From positions 1 to 64,000 of the forward strand of contig JAPLFQ010000006.1 in assembly GCA_026390595.1 (NCBI GenBank): DNA of 64,000 nucleotides, read 5' to 3'. The translations under genes and the position numbers were made by a program. This document shows positions 52,837-61,448 of this stretch, piece by piece (the first letter of the stretch is position 1; the number at the start of each line of letters is the position of its first letter). The DNA is from Ignavibacteriales bacterium (GTDB lineage Bacteria; Bacteroidota; Ignavibacteria; UBA10030). A model generated the notes under the pieces. The model had not been told where the DNA came from. It did not search any database and saw nothing but the letters and a program-made list of their open reading frames with translations.

Positions 52837-55800
52837 CTATATCCTGATCAATTTCATCTGAGCAGTCATACGTGCGTCAATTTCCAGGACCTGCGGCGTA
52901 TCCGCACTGAAGGAAAGACTCTGATCCGAGTAGAGGACGAAATGGGCCTTGCCATCGGGAGTGGGGAATGAACCGTGATTGCGGGCGGATGACTCGTTCA
53001 GACTGATGAATGATTGCAGTTCCTCGTTGACACCGTCGGCGGAGTGAACCTGCCCGGCGTATCCCATCAGACCGGAGAGTCTATCAATGATGTCGAGTGT
53101 CCGCATACCGTTGGCGGGATCACCAATCGGGTTTGTTCGCTGCTGCAAACCAAACCAGTTTGTCAGGTGACCTTCGGATTCCATGTATGCCGAGAGGGGC
53201 AGGAAGACATCCGCTGCCTGCGCTGTCTCCGTGAGAAACATGTCTGCGACGACGAGAAATTCCAGATTGCTGACGAAGTGATGATAGTCTGGTGCAATCG
53301 ACGGATTCTCACCCACGATTACCGCAGCGCGTATCTTGTCTTCGCGAATCTTGCGACCGATGTTCGTACCGGATGTCCCGAACAATTTCTTCATGTCCGT
53401 CTTCCAGAGTTTTCCCGCCGCATCTGCAATCTGATCACTCTCTATCGGCCCGCCACCGGGCAGGAGGCGTTTGTCGAACCCCGCAAGACGCATGCCAGCA
53501 TTGTTGCACTGACTCGAGGTGAGTGCCAGGCCGGAGCCTTCCGTGCCGATCTTCCCGAGTGAGAGCATCAGCGTGGCCAGAGCCCTCAGGTCATTCGCCG
53601 ACCGGTCTATCCGGCTTTCCACATTGTAGCATGCCACGATCTTCTTGGACGGATCGGACAACAGCTCGACAATTTTCAGGATGTTGTCGATTGCGACGCC
53701 TGTTACAGCGGAGACCTCAGCCAGATCATGCTTTGCAAGGCTGGCAAGCACCTGCTCGGAATTCACAGTGTTTTCGAGGAGGAACTGCTGGTTGAGTTTG
53801 TTCCGCCGCGCCAGTTCCGCAATCACGCCGTTCAGAAGCGTCGTCGCGGTCCCGCGCCGCGGATCTGCCCACACTGTCGCATATCCCGTCACATCGATTT
53901 GACCCGAGTTAATGACGATCGCCTGCGTGCCTTTCTTGATGCGGCGCTTTATCTGCCAGCCGAGCACCGGATTTTCCGATGTCGGGTTGCCGCCGAGAAC
54001 TATAAACAGGTCCGCCGACTCGATATCCTTCGCGCCAACTGTTGACGCCGTGGAACCGAGCATCGCATCCAGGGCATGATAATCTGCTTCGTTGACCATG
54101 CGGTGGAATGAAGCGATGTTGTTTGTACCTATGGCGGCCCGGGCATACTTGCCGGCGAGGTACAACTCTTCGTTGCTCAACTTCGGAGAGGCGGAGACGA
54201 GAATATGATCCGGGCTGTGGTCTTCGATGACCTTTGCCAGGCCTGCTCTCACCGCTTCGAATGCCGCTTCCCATGATGCCTGCCGGAGTTTTCCGTCCTT
54301 GCGGACCATCGGCTGCAGACGGCGTGATCCATCGAGGTAATGCTCGTATCCGAAACGTCCCCGCACACAGAGTTCGCCGCGGTTGGGTCCAACGTCCGGC
54401 GGAGCTCCGGAGACATAATACAGATCTGGTGTCTTGACCATGAACGTGATGTTGCAGCCCACTCCGCAGTAATTGCAGACATTGTTCACGGGGTCCATGT
54501 GCCAGGGCCCGCTCCGGCGGAATGGCATTTTCTCGACCAGGGCGCCGGTCGGGCACACGTCGATGCAATTTCCGCAGGAGACGCAGTTCGTTTCGTGCAG
54601 CGCCTTTTCCATGGCCGGCTTGACAATCGTGCGGAATCCACGATTGACAAATCCGAGCGCTGCGACATTCAGAATCTCGGAGCATGTGTTCACGCACCGT
54701 CCGCAGCGGATGCACTTGTTCATGTCAATCTTGACGAACGGATGGCGCGTATCGACCTTGTACCGGTTGAATGCCCCGACAAACCGTTCCTGGTCGACAC
54801 CGTACTCCGTGCAGTAGTCCTGCAAGGCGCATGAGAGACCGACATCGCATCCGCATTCCGCACAGCGGAGGGCTTCGACTCGCGCCGTCTCATCGGTGTA
54901 CGCCTGTTCGACTTCATTGAACCCGAGAATGCGCTCGATGACGGGCACTTCATCAGGGTGATGACGATGCACAGGCTCCAGCGGTGGGATGTCCTGCGGT
55001 GCGAGCTTATGGAACGCATCCCGCCGGCTCTCGAACCGCGGAACAAGAGGTTCGACGACCCCGGTCTGGAGATACTTGTCGATCGCACGGGCGGCCTTGC
55101 GTCCCGCTGCGATCGCGTCAATGGCGTCGGCCGGCCCGGTTACCACATCTCCGCCGGCGAAAACGCCCGGTCGGGAGGTATCGAACGTGCCCGATTTGGC
55201 GTCGATCGTCTTCCACTTTGTGACTTTGATGTGCGTTCCGCCGTCCACGCCGTCGAGGTTCGCTTCCTGTCCAATCGCCGAAATGACCCAGTCGCATTGC
55301 AGCGAGTATTCAGATCCCTTCATCGGCACCGGTCTGCGCCGCCCGCTTGAGTCCGGCTCGCCCAGCTCCATCTTAATACACTCGACGGACGTCATTCGTC
55401 CATGTTCGACGTTTACTCGAACGGGGGCCGCGAGATACTGAAGTTCAACGCCTTCCTGCTCGGCGGCTTCGATCTCGACATGATTTGCCGGCATTTCCTG
55501 GCGCGTCCGGCGATAGAGAAGAATGACCTTGTCCGCTCCAAGACGAAGAGAGGTTCTCGCTGCATCAATGGCAGTGTTGCCGCCGCCGACCACGACGACG
55601 CGTCCTTTTACGGGCGGATTGGTTTTCATCTCAACCTGTTTCAGGAGCTCGACTCCACTGAGGACGCCTTCCGCTTCCTCGTTCTCTACCTGCATCGGTT
55701 TGCCAACCTGAGCGCCAAGACCAACAAAGATGGACTTGAAACCCTGATCGAACAAGCTGTCAAGCGTGAAGTCCTTGCCTAATGTGCGGCCTGTATGGAC

Positions 55801-56571
55801 TTCGACGCCGAGGTCAGTGATCCACTTGATCTCCTTATCCAAAACCTCCTTGGGAAGCCTGTATTCCGGAATGCCGTACCGGAGCATGCCGCCCATTGCC
55901 GGCAGTGCTTCGAAAATTGCAGGCTGATATCCTTCGGTGACAAGATAGTACGCGCAGGTAAGTCCTGCTGGTCCGCCGCCAATGATTGCTACACGGTTGC
56001 CATTCGACGGTTTCACTTCGGGCTTCCACATCTCGCCGATCATGTCCTGGTCTGCAACATAGCGTTTCAGGAAATCAATCCCGACCGGTTCGTCAATCAT
56101 TGACCGACGGCAGTTCACTTCACATTTTCGCGTGCAGACGCGGCCGCAGACTGACGGAAGAGGATTCTTCTCTTTGATGAGAGCAATCGCCTCCTTGAAT
56201 TTGCCGAGGTGGATGAGCGACATATATCCCTGGATATCGACATCGGCAGGACAATTCAGGCGGCATGGTCCGAAACAGTCGGCATAGTGATCCGAGAGGA
56301 GCAATTCCAGACACGTTTTTCTTGCACGCTTGACTTTTTCTGACCGCGTGTGGATCTTCATTCCGCCGGCGACCTTGGTGGCGCAGGAAGGGAACAGCCT
56401 GGTCTGCCCCTCGAGCTCGACCACGCAGAGGAAGCACGAGCCGAACGGAGGGAGCTTCTCATCGTGACAGAGCGTCGGGATGGTGTCGAGCTTTTGCTCC
56501 CTGCAGACTTCAAGAATCGTCTTTTCAGGCGATGCGGTGATTTGTTGTCCGTTGATTTCGAGAGTCACCAT
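52837..56571 (-). CDS. Chimeric flavin/Fe-S/molybdopterin-like oxidoreductase, NuoG-GltD-FdhA fusion
   Basis: A 1244-residue cytoplasmic fusion. Residues about 1-75 form a NuoG-type 2Fe-2S domain (Cys in G-S-C-F-L-C). About 95-180 is the GltD/NfnB Fe-S domain (C-F-G-P-C-R-L-N-C). About 190-520 is the FAD and NAD(P)H module with G-G-G-P-A-G and V-V-G-G-G-N-T-A, followed by L-L-Y-R-R-T suited to NADP(H). About 650-720 carry two 4Fe-4S motifs, then C-x2-C-x3-C plus L-C-V-R-G-R-F of a molybdopterin Fe4S4 domain. The molybdopterin part lacks the catalytic Cys/Sec: the region after G-T-N-N has R-M-V-N-E. The C-terminal dinucleotide-binding domain is missing, so formate dehydrogenase activity is unlikely. 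Partner of NuoF and NuoE upstream. Confidence 0.85.
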   Translation of the reverse strand: MVTLEINGQQITASPEKTILEVCREQKLDTIPTLCHDEKLPPFGSCFLCVVELEGQTRLFPSCATKVAGGMKIHTRSEKVKRARKTCLELLLSDHYADCFGPCRLNCPADVDIQGYMSLIHLGKFKEAIALIKEKNPLPSVCGRVCTRKCEVNCRRSMIDEPVGIDFLKRYVADQDMIGEMWKPEVKPSNGNRVAIIGGGPAGLTCAYYLVTEGYQPAIFEALPAMGGMLRYGIPEYRLPKEVLDKEIKWITDLGVEVHTGRTLGKDFTLDSLFDQGFKSIFVGLGAQVGKPMQVENEEAEGVLSGVELLKQVEMKTNPPVKGRVVVVGGGNTAIDAARTSLRLGADKVILLYRRTRQEMPANHVEIEAAEQEGVELQYLAAPVRVNVEHGRMTSVECIKMELGEPDSSGRRRPVPMKGSEYSLQCDWVISAIGQEANLDGVDGGTHIKVTKWKTIDAKSGTFDTSRPGVFAGGDVVTGPADAIDAIAAGRKAARAIDKYLQTGVVEPLVPRFESRRDAFHKLAPQDIPPLEPVHRHHPDEVPVIERILGFNEVEQAYTDETARVEALRCAECGCDVGLSCALQDYCTEYGVDQERFVGAFNRYKVDTRHPFVKIDMNKCIRCGRCVNTCSEILNVAALGFVNRGFRTIVKPAMEKALHETNCVSCGNCIDVCPTGALVEKMPFRRSGPWHMDPVNNVCNYCGVGCNITFMVKTPDLYYVSGAPPDVGPNRGELCVRGRFGYEHYLDGSRRLQPMVRKDGKLRQASWEAAFEAVRAGLAKVIEDHSPDHILVSASPKLSNEELYLAGKYARAAIGTNNIASFHRMVNEADYHALDAMLGSTASTVGAKDIESADLFIVLGGNPTSENPVLGWQIKRRIKKGTQAIVINSGQIDVTGYATVWADPRRGTATTLLNGVIAELARRNKLNQQFLLENTVNSEQVLASLAKHDLAEVSAVTGVAIDNILKIVELLSDPSKKIVACYNVESRIDRSANDLRALATLMLSLGKIGTEGSGLALTSSQCNNAGMRLAGFDKRLLPGGGPIESDQIADAAGKLWKTDMKKLFGTSGTNIGRKIREDKIRAAVIVGENPSIAPDYHHFVSNLEFLVVADMFLTETAQAADVFLPLSAYMESEGHLTNWFGLQQRTNPIGDPANGMRTLDIIDRLSGLMGYAGQVHSADGVNEELQSFISLNESSARNHGSFPTPDGKAHFVLYSDQSLSFSADTPQVLEIDARMTAQMKLIRI

Positions 56572-56579
56572 TGCTGTCC

Positions 56580-58337
56580 TCAGTCTTTCGTTACGGCATC
56601 AAAGCGGCACACCGTGTAACACTTCTCGCATCTGATACATTTGTCCTGATCGATGAAATGGATCTCGCGCTTCTTGCCTGTAATGGCTCCCGTGGGGCAG
56701 GCGCGGGCGCACACCATGCAACCGGGGCACTTGTCGTTGATCGTGAATGTCAGGAGAGGGGCACACACGTGCGCCGGGCACTTTTTCTTCTCGATGTGCG
56801 TAACATATTCGTCCCGGAAGTACTTCAACGTCGTGATAACAGGGTTCGGTGCCGATTGACCGAGCCCGCACAGGGAGGCGTTCCGGATCTGATCGCTCAG
56901 TTCGCTGAGGTTGTCGAGATCCTCCATCGTTCCTTCACCGATCGTGATACGTTCGAGGATTTCAAGCATGCGTTTCGTGCCGATGCGGCAGAACGTACAC
57001 TTCCCGCACGACTCAGCCTGTGTGAAGGTGAGAAAGAATTTCGCCACATCGACCATGCATGTGGTCTCATCCATCACGATGAGGCCGCCCGAACCCATGA
57101 TAGCGCCGGTCTTCGGGATTTGCTGGTAGTCGATCGGCGTGTCGCTCATTGATGCCGGGATGCAGCCGCCCGACGGGCCCCCCATCTGCACGGCCTTGAA
57201 TTCCTTGTCGTGCATGATGCCGCCGCAGACGTCGAAGATGAGGGACTTGATGGAGATTCCCATCGGCACTTCAACGAGGCCGGTCCGTTTCACCTTGCCC
57301 GCCATCGCGAACACTTTGGTCCCTTTGCTGTCGGCCGTTCCGTACTTCGCGAACGCCGCTCCTCCGTTCATCACAATCCAAGGTACGTTTGCGAAGGTCT
57401 CGACATTGTTGATATTCGTCGGTTTGCCCCAGAGGCCGGAATTCGCAGGAAAGGGGGGACGGAACCGGGGCATTCCACGACGACCTTCGATCGAGGCCAT
57501 CAGAGCGGTTTCTTCGCCGCAAACGAACGCGCCGGCCCCTTCTTTGATAGTAAGCTCGAAATTGAATGATGTCCCGAGAATGTTCTGTCCGAGGAACCCG
57601 TTTTTGCGGGCCTGCCCGATCGCCTGCCTGAGCCGGGTAACAGCCTTCGGATATTCGGCCCGGCAGTAGATATATCCAAAATCGGCCCCGATGGCGTAGC
57701 CGGCGATGATCATTCCTTCCAGAACCGCATGAGGATCGCTCTCCAGGACTGAGCGGTCCATGAACGCTCCTGGATCTCCTTCATCGGCATTGCAGACGAC
57801 ATATTTCTTGCTGCAGGCTGCAGCCCTTGTAAGCTTCCACTTGGTTCCGGTCGGAAAGCCCGCGCCGCCGCGGCCTCGCAGGCCGGAGAGAACCACTTCG
57901 TTCACGACGCCGTCGGGCGTCATGCCCGTCAGCGCTTTCCTGATTGCCTGATAGCCGCCCTGCTCTCTATACTCGTCGATCGAGCCCGGGTCGATTTTGC
58001 CGCAGTTGCGCAGGACGATGCGTACCTGGTTTTCAAAGAACCCGACTTCCTTGCCCTCGCCGGACACAAGCCAATCGGCAATCGGACGGTCGTTCAGCAC
58101 GTCTTCTTCGACAATCTTACCTACCCTGTCCGGCGTGACCTCGCCGTAGAGCCGCGGGCTTCCGTTTCCGTTGCCGATTTCGACGAGGACTTCGCGGTAG
58201 CACATCCCGACGCAGCCGGTCTCTTTGAGAAGAAATGCATCAGGGCGTTCCTTCAATTCTTCCTGGAATGCCTTATAGACCTTCTCACCGCCAGCGGAGA
58301 TGCCGCATGTTCCCAATCCGATGGATACAGTTTTCAT
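56580..58337 (-). CDS. NuoF/HydB-like NADH-binding flavoprotein
   Basis: A 585-residue subunit with an N-terminal thioredoxin-like 2Fe-2S domain (T-C-G-I-S-A-G-G, then C-V-G-M-C), the NADH/FMN core (G-R-G-G-A-G-F-P-T-G-x-K-W and E-G-D-P-G-A-F-M-D), the 4Fe-4S site S-C-G-K-C-T-F-C-R, and two C-terminal 4Fe-4S motifs (C-P-G-C-M-V-C, C-I-R-C-E-K-C). This matches HydB/HndC/StnB proteins of bifurcating complexes rather than plain complex I NuoF. An ATG at 58337 has GAGGT upstream and is preferred; an ATG at 58349 overlaps the NuoE stop. It ends 8 bases before the fusion gene. Confidence 0.92.
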   Translation of the reverse strand: MKTVSIGLGTCGISAGGEKVYKAFQEELKERPDAFLLKETGCVGMCYREVLVEIGNGNGSPRLYGEVTPDRVGKIVEEDVLNDRPIADWLVSGEGKEVGFFENQVRIVLRNCGKIDPGSIDEYREQGGYQAIRKALTGMTPDGVVNEVVLSGLRGRGGAGFPTGTKWKLTRAAACSKKYVVCNADEGDPGAFMDRSVLESDPHAVLEGMIIAGYAIGADFGYIYCRAEYPKAVTRLRQAIGQARKNGFLGQNILGTSFNFELTIKEGAGAFVCGEETALMASIEGRRGMPRFRPPFPANSGLWGKPTNINNVETFANVPWIVMNGGAAFAKYGTADSKGTKVFAMAGKVKRTGLVEVPMGISIKSLIFDVCGGIMHDKEFKAVQMGGPSGGCIPASMSDTPIDYQQIPKTGAIMGSGGLIVMDETTCMVDVAKFFLTFTQAESCGKCTFCRIGTKRMLEILERITIGEGTMEDLDNLSELSDQIRNASLCGLGQSAPNPVITTLKYFRDEYVTHIEKKKCPAHVCAPLLTFTINDKCPGCMVCARACPTGAITGKKREIHFIDQDKCIRCEKCYTVCRFDAVTKD

Positions 58338-58345
58338 TCGAGACC

Positions 58346-58852
58346 TCATTCTTCGACTGCTTTGGAGACAGCGCCGACGCGGCGTTTTTCATCGCGAATC
58401 ACTTTTCGTGTTTTTCCGGAGTCAAGCCGCCCGTGTGTCTCGCCGTTAATCGTAATGACGGGAGCAAGTGAGCAGCAACCAAGGCATGCTACCGAGAGAA
58501 GAGAAAAATTTCCGTCGTCGGTCGTTTCATCATACGTAATCTGGAGTTCATCCTGCACCGTGTCATAGACCGTCTTGGCACCGTTCACGTGACAGGCCGT
58601 CCCGTTGCAGATCTTGACCACATTCCTGCCGAGCGGCTTCGTCCGGAACTGTGCATAGAAGGTCACGACTCCGTAGATCTCAGCGGCGGGTATTCCGGTA
58701 ACGTGGCTGATGTGGTCGATCGCTTTCTCTGAGACATATCCGTAGGTATTCTGGGCCGATTGCAGAAGCGGAATGAGGGCGCCTGCGTGGCCATCATACT
58801 TCCAGAGATCGAGATTGAAAGTTTTGAATTCGTCTATGAGCGGTTCTGCCAT
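58346..58852 (-). CDS. NuoE-like 2Fe-2S subunit
   Basis: A 168-residue thioredoxin-fold subunit with four ligand cysteines in I-C-N-G-T-A-C and A-C-L-G-C-C; the N-terminal helical part (Y-G-Y-V-S-E-K-A, G-V-V-T-F-Y-A-Q-F) is typical. It docks on NuoF. Its stop abuts the NuoF start region, so the two are translated as a unit. Established complexes of this type are HydA-C, Hnd and Stn. Confidence 0.93.
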   Translation of the reverse strand: MAEPLIDEFKTFNLDLWKYDGHAGALIPLLQSAQNTYGYVSEKAIDHISHVTGIPAAEIYGVVTFYAQFRTKPLGRNVVKICNGTACHVNGAKTVYDTVQDELQITYDETTDDGNFSLLSVACLGCCSLAPVITINGETHGRLDSGKTRKVIRDEKRRVGAVSKAVEE

Positions 58853-58862
58853 GGCTCAAACC

Positions 58863-59423
58863 TCAGAGTTGTTTCAGATTGATAACACGATCCTGTTTCA
58901 GCCGGAGGACGCCATCGATCGGGCGTATCTTTTCGTTGATTGTTCTGTCAATCGATTGAAACGTATTGCCGTTGACGGCCGCAATGACCTCGCCGCCATC
59001 CTCGTCCGAAGAACAGAAAGAAACCTCTTGCATTGAAGCGAGACGATCACGGACGAAAGCGAGCTTGCCATCTTCCACCTCGAGGAACACGAAGGAGTAG
59101 CACATGGCGGGGTTGCACAAGAACGTGCCGGATTCGTCAGAAAGTCCGATGACATGAATATCCTGGACGCCGCCGAGGCTGCGAATCTGTTCGAGCAGCG
59201 CGGTTGGGGGAGCGCTGAGTTTTGCGACAAGGTCGACATGACCATCGACTGCGTTCCAGCATTCCACGATGTCGGAGTTCTCGAGGAACTCGGCAGCCGG
59301 AACGAGTATTTCGGGATCCAAAAGCCGCGCAAGAAGAAGAGATCCAGGGCTCATGAGTGCGAACTCCTTTGCGATGTTTCGTGAGACTTTTGACCGAACG
59401 TCTAGAGGGGCGATGTAAGACAA
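58863..59423 (-). CDS. Protein with two RAM-like (Lrp ligand-binding) domains
   Basis: A 186-residue protein. Residues about 45-105 and 115-185 each resemble the Lrp/AsnC C-terminal regulatory domain: A-V-D-G-H-V-D-L-V-A-K-L ending S-L-G-G-V-Q-D-I-H-V-I, and V-I-A-A-V-N-G-N-T-F ending I-D-G-V-L-R-L. No helix-turn-helix is seen, so it cannot be a plain DNA-binding Lrp. A NapD-like assembly protein is another possibility because the fold is similar. It sits at the head of the NuoE-NuoF-fusion operon with a 10-base gap, which suggests an accessory or regulatory role for that complex. Start choice is tentative; M-S-P-G-S further in is an alternative. Confidence 0.55.
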   Translation of the reverse strand: MSYIAPLDVRSKVSRNIAKEFALMSPGSLLLARLLDPEILVPAAEFLENSDIVECWNAVDGHVDLVAKLSAPPTALLEQIRSLGGVQDIHVIGLSDESGTFLCNPAMCYSFVFLEVEDGKLAFVRDRLASMQEVSFCSSDEDGGEVIAAVNGNTFQSIDRTINEKIRPIDGVLRLKQDRVINLKQL

Positions 59424-59508
59424 ACCGCAAAGGGCGCCACGGACCGCAAAGAAGTTATTCGGATCTTTTCATCCGCCCCAAAACTCAAATACTTGGCGCT
59501 CTTGTTTA

Positions 59509-59565
59509 CCCCGACGCTCTTTGTCGGGGGCGGCCTTGCTTTCCCCGAACGATGTTGGTTCGGGG
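59509..59565. terminator. Tandem GC-rich hairpins
   Basis: Two perfect hairpins stand side by side: CCCCGAC/GTCGGGG (59509-59529) and CCCCGAAC/GTTCGGGG (59543-59565). On the minus strand they lie just after the ferredoxin stop and before the redox operon. They probably end the ferredoxin transcript or attenuate read-through; no T-run follows. Confidence 0.5.
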
Positions 59566-59605
59566 GAGGTTCATCGTTGTCTCTCAACTGGGATTTCAAC
59601 AACCG

Positions 59606-59845
59606 CTAGAATGGCTCGCCGTCGTCTTTGATGCAGTTCATCGGGCAGAGTTCTATGGCCCGACGGATATCATCTTCCTCTCTCGGATCGGCAGGCTGCT
59701 GATAGAGATAGTAGTACGACGAGTCATTACTGTACATGAAATTCTGCAAGGCAAACGAGAAGCAAATCCCGCATCCATTGCATGCGCTTGTAACGAAGTA
59801 CTTACCAGGTGCGTTTTCCTGAAGCCTGACCGCGATCGTCTGCAT
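59606..59845 (-). CDS. Small 4Fe-4S ferredoxin
   Basis: A 79-residue ferredoxin. Cys22, Cys25, Cys28 (C-N-G-C-G-I-C) and a late C-P-M-N-C-I (Cys67 as the fourth ligand) bind one 4Fe-4S cluster. The start at 59845 has GGAGG upstream; a longer frame from 59890 is less likely. Its position upstream of the NuoE/NuoF/fusion genes makes it a candidate electron partner. It stands behind the tandem hairpins, so cotranscription is not certain. Confidence 0.85.
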   Translation of the reverse strand: MQTIAVRLQENAPGKYFVTSACNGCGICFSFALQNFMYSNDSSYYYLYQQPADPREEDDIRRAIELCPMNCIKDDGEPF

Positions 59846-60111
59846 GCATCTCTCCTCCGGCTGAAAAGTCAAAACCCCTTGTGGCATCATAACTTGACAA
59901 GGATTGTGCCACGGAAATGGCGTTCCAGGGGTGTTGAACTGGCGAGTCCCTCGTCACATATCAACAGAAAACCAGAAGTATTCCTATTTCTGAAAGCAAC
60001 ATTCCAATATGTGGAAATGAACGGGGTGGAGTCGGGATTGGGAGGCCGTGAAATCAAATCGGCCTCCAACGGAGATTGGAAGCCGATTGTACGGTGGTCC
60101 TGGAAACATTG

Positions 60112-61440
60112 CTACATTTTTCTCAGTGCCTGTTCCAGATCTCGGATAATATCTTCCGCTTTCTCGAGCCCGATCGAAAGCCTTATTCCTCCCGGATCAA
60201 TACCGCGCTTGAGCTGCTCTTCCGGCGGAATGCTGGAATGTGTCATTGATCCCGGATGCTCGATCAGTGTTCGGATGTTCCCCAGGCTGACTGCGAGTGT
60301 CATCGTGTACGAATTGTCGGCGATGTAATTCACCATTCGGTTCGCTTTGCGATGACGGTCAGCGGGAGACTTCCCCTTCGGTATGAAGTACATCAATACA
60401 CCAGGAGAAAACTCTCCATCGTAGTTGCGCATCTGGTCCCGGGCGAGCGACCGTTGCCGGAACGAATCAAGGCCCGGGTAGCTTACCATGCCGATTCGCT
60501 TGTCGTCTTCCAGGAACTCTGCCACCTTCTGCGCCGTCTGGATCTGCTGCCTGAATCGGACGGCAAGAGAGGGCAATCCGTAGACAAGTATGGGCCATGC
60601 GCTTTTTGCGCTGAGCACTCCCCCGAAATCCTTCCGATAGAGAAGCAGCTGATCGTAACTCCATGAGGGTCCGAGCACGACACCTCCCATATCCGTGCCG
60701 AAACCGCAAATTCCTTTCGTCAATGACTCCACAACGAAGTCCATGCCGAGCGTTAAAGGGCGCTGGCAGTACGGTGTGGCGAACGTATTGTCAACGGCGG
60801 CATAGATCCTGTTCGGCTTACTCCGATTGCGATTGTGGCGTTTCGTAATCTCCGCGATGCCCTGAATGTCGATGAGGTCCATGGTGGGGTTCACTGGAGT
60901 CTCAAAATACAGCAACCGGGTGCGCGGCGAGATCGCGTTGCTGACGGCTTTCAGGTCCTTGAAATCGACCCATTTCACGTTGATGCCGTAGCGCGGAAAC
61001 CAGTTCTTGAACAAAGAATATGTGCAGCCATACAACATCTGGTGTGCGATGATTTCGCTGCCGGTGCCGAGAAGAATGCCGCAGAGAGCAGACTCGGCAG
61101 CCATCCCTGTTGAATATGTCACGGCGCATTCCCCTTGCTCCGCAGTCTTGAGATTTTCCTCGAGCAGATCCTTGTTTGGCTCACCCAAACGGTCATAGAT
61201 ATAGATCGGGGCCTTCGACTCGACGTTCAGGTCCCCGGCATGATGTGCAAACTCAATGAATCCTTTCGCTCCGCGCTTCGTCGTGGAAAGGCGAAATGTG
61301 GACGAGGAGGAGATGGGCGGGATGACGTGATGACTATAGTCCCACTTCGGTGTGAACGATTCTCCCCAAATCAGGCGGGTTTCCGGCGCGTAGGAACCCT
61401 TCCTGACCTTTACTTTGCTGCCCGCCGTTTTCTTTGCCAT
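60112..61440 (-). CDS. Cys/Met-metabolism PLP-dependent enzyme
   Basis: A 442-residue fold-type I PLP enzyme of the trans-sulfuration family (cystathionine gamma-synthase/gamma-lyase or methionine gamma-lyase-like). Y-S-T-G-M-A-A near the cofactor phosphate, D-N-T-F-A-T-P-Y, and the Schiff-base Lys in S-L-T-K-G are visible. The usual T-K-Y-x2-G-H after the lysine is T-K-G-I-C-G, which may reflect altered specificity. It starts 8 bases after the preceding P-loop gene ends, so it belongs to the carbamoyl cluster operon. Reaction direction cannot be fixed. Confidence 0.8.
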   Translation of the reverse strand: MAKKTAGSKVKVRKGSYAPETRLIWGESFTPKWDYSHHVIPPISSSSTFRLSTTKRGAKGFIEFAHHAGDLNVESKAPIYIYDRLGEPNKDLLEENLKTAEQGECAVTYSTGMAAESALCGILLGTGSEIIAHQMLYGCTYSLFKNWFPRYGINVKWVDFKDLKAVSNAISPRTRLLYFETPVNPTMDLIDIQGIAEITKRHNRNRSKPNRIYAAVDNTFATPYCQRPLTLGMDFVVESLTKGICGFGTDMGGVVLGPSWSYDQLLLYRKDFGGVLSAKSAWPILVYGLPSLAVRFRQQIQTAQKVAEFLEDDKRIGMVSYPGLDSFRQRSLARDQMRNYDGEFSPGVLMYFIPKGKSPADRHRKANRMVNYIADNSYTMTLAVSLGNIRTLIEHPGSMTHSSIPPEEQLKRGIDPGGIRLSIGLEKAEDIIRDLEQALRKM

Positions 61441-61448
61441 GGTGCATT

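Noticed and set aside
52837-56571. Formate dehydrogenase alpha subunit as the simple call
   Set aside because: The catalytic Cys/Sec position and the C-terminal molybdopterin-binding domain are missing.
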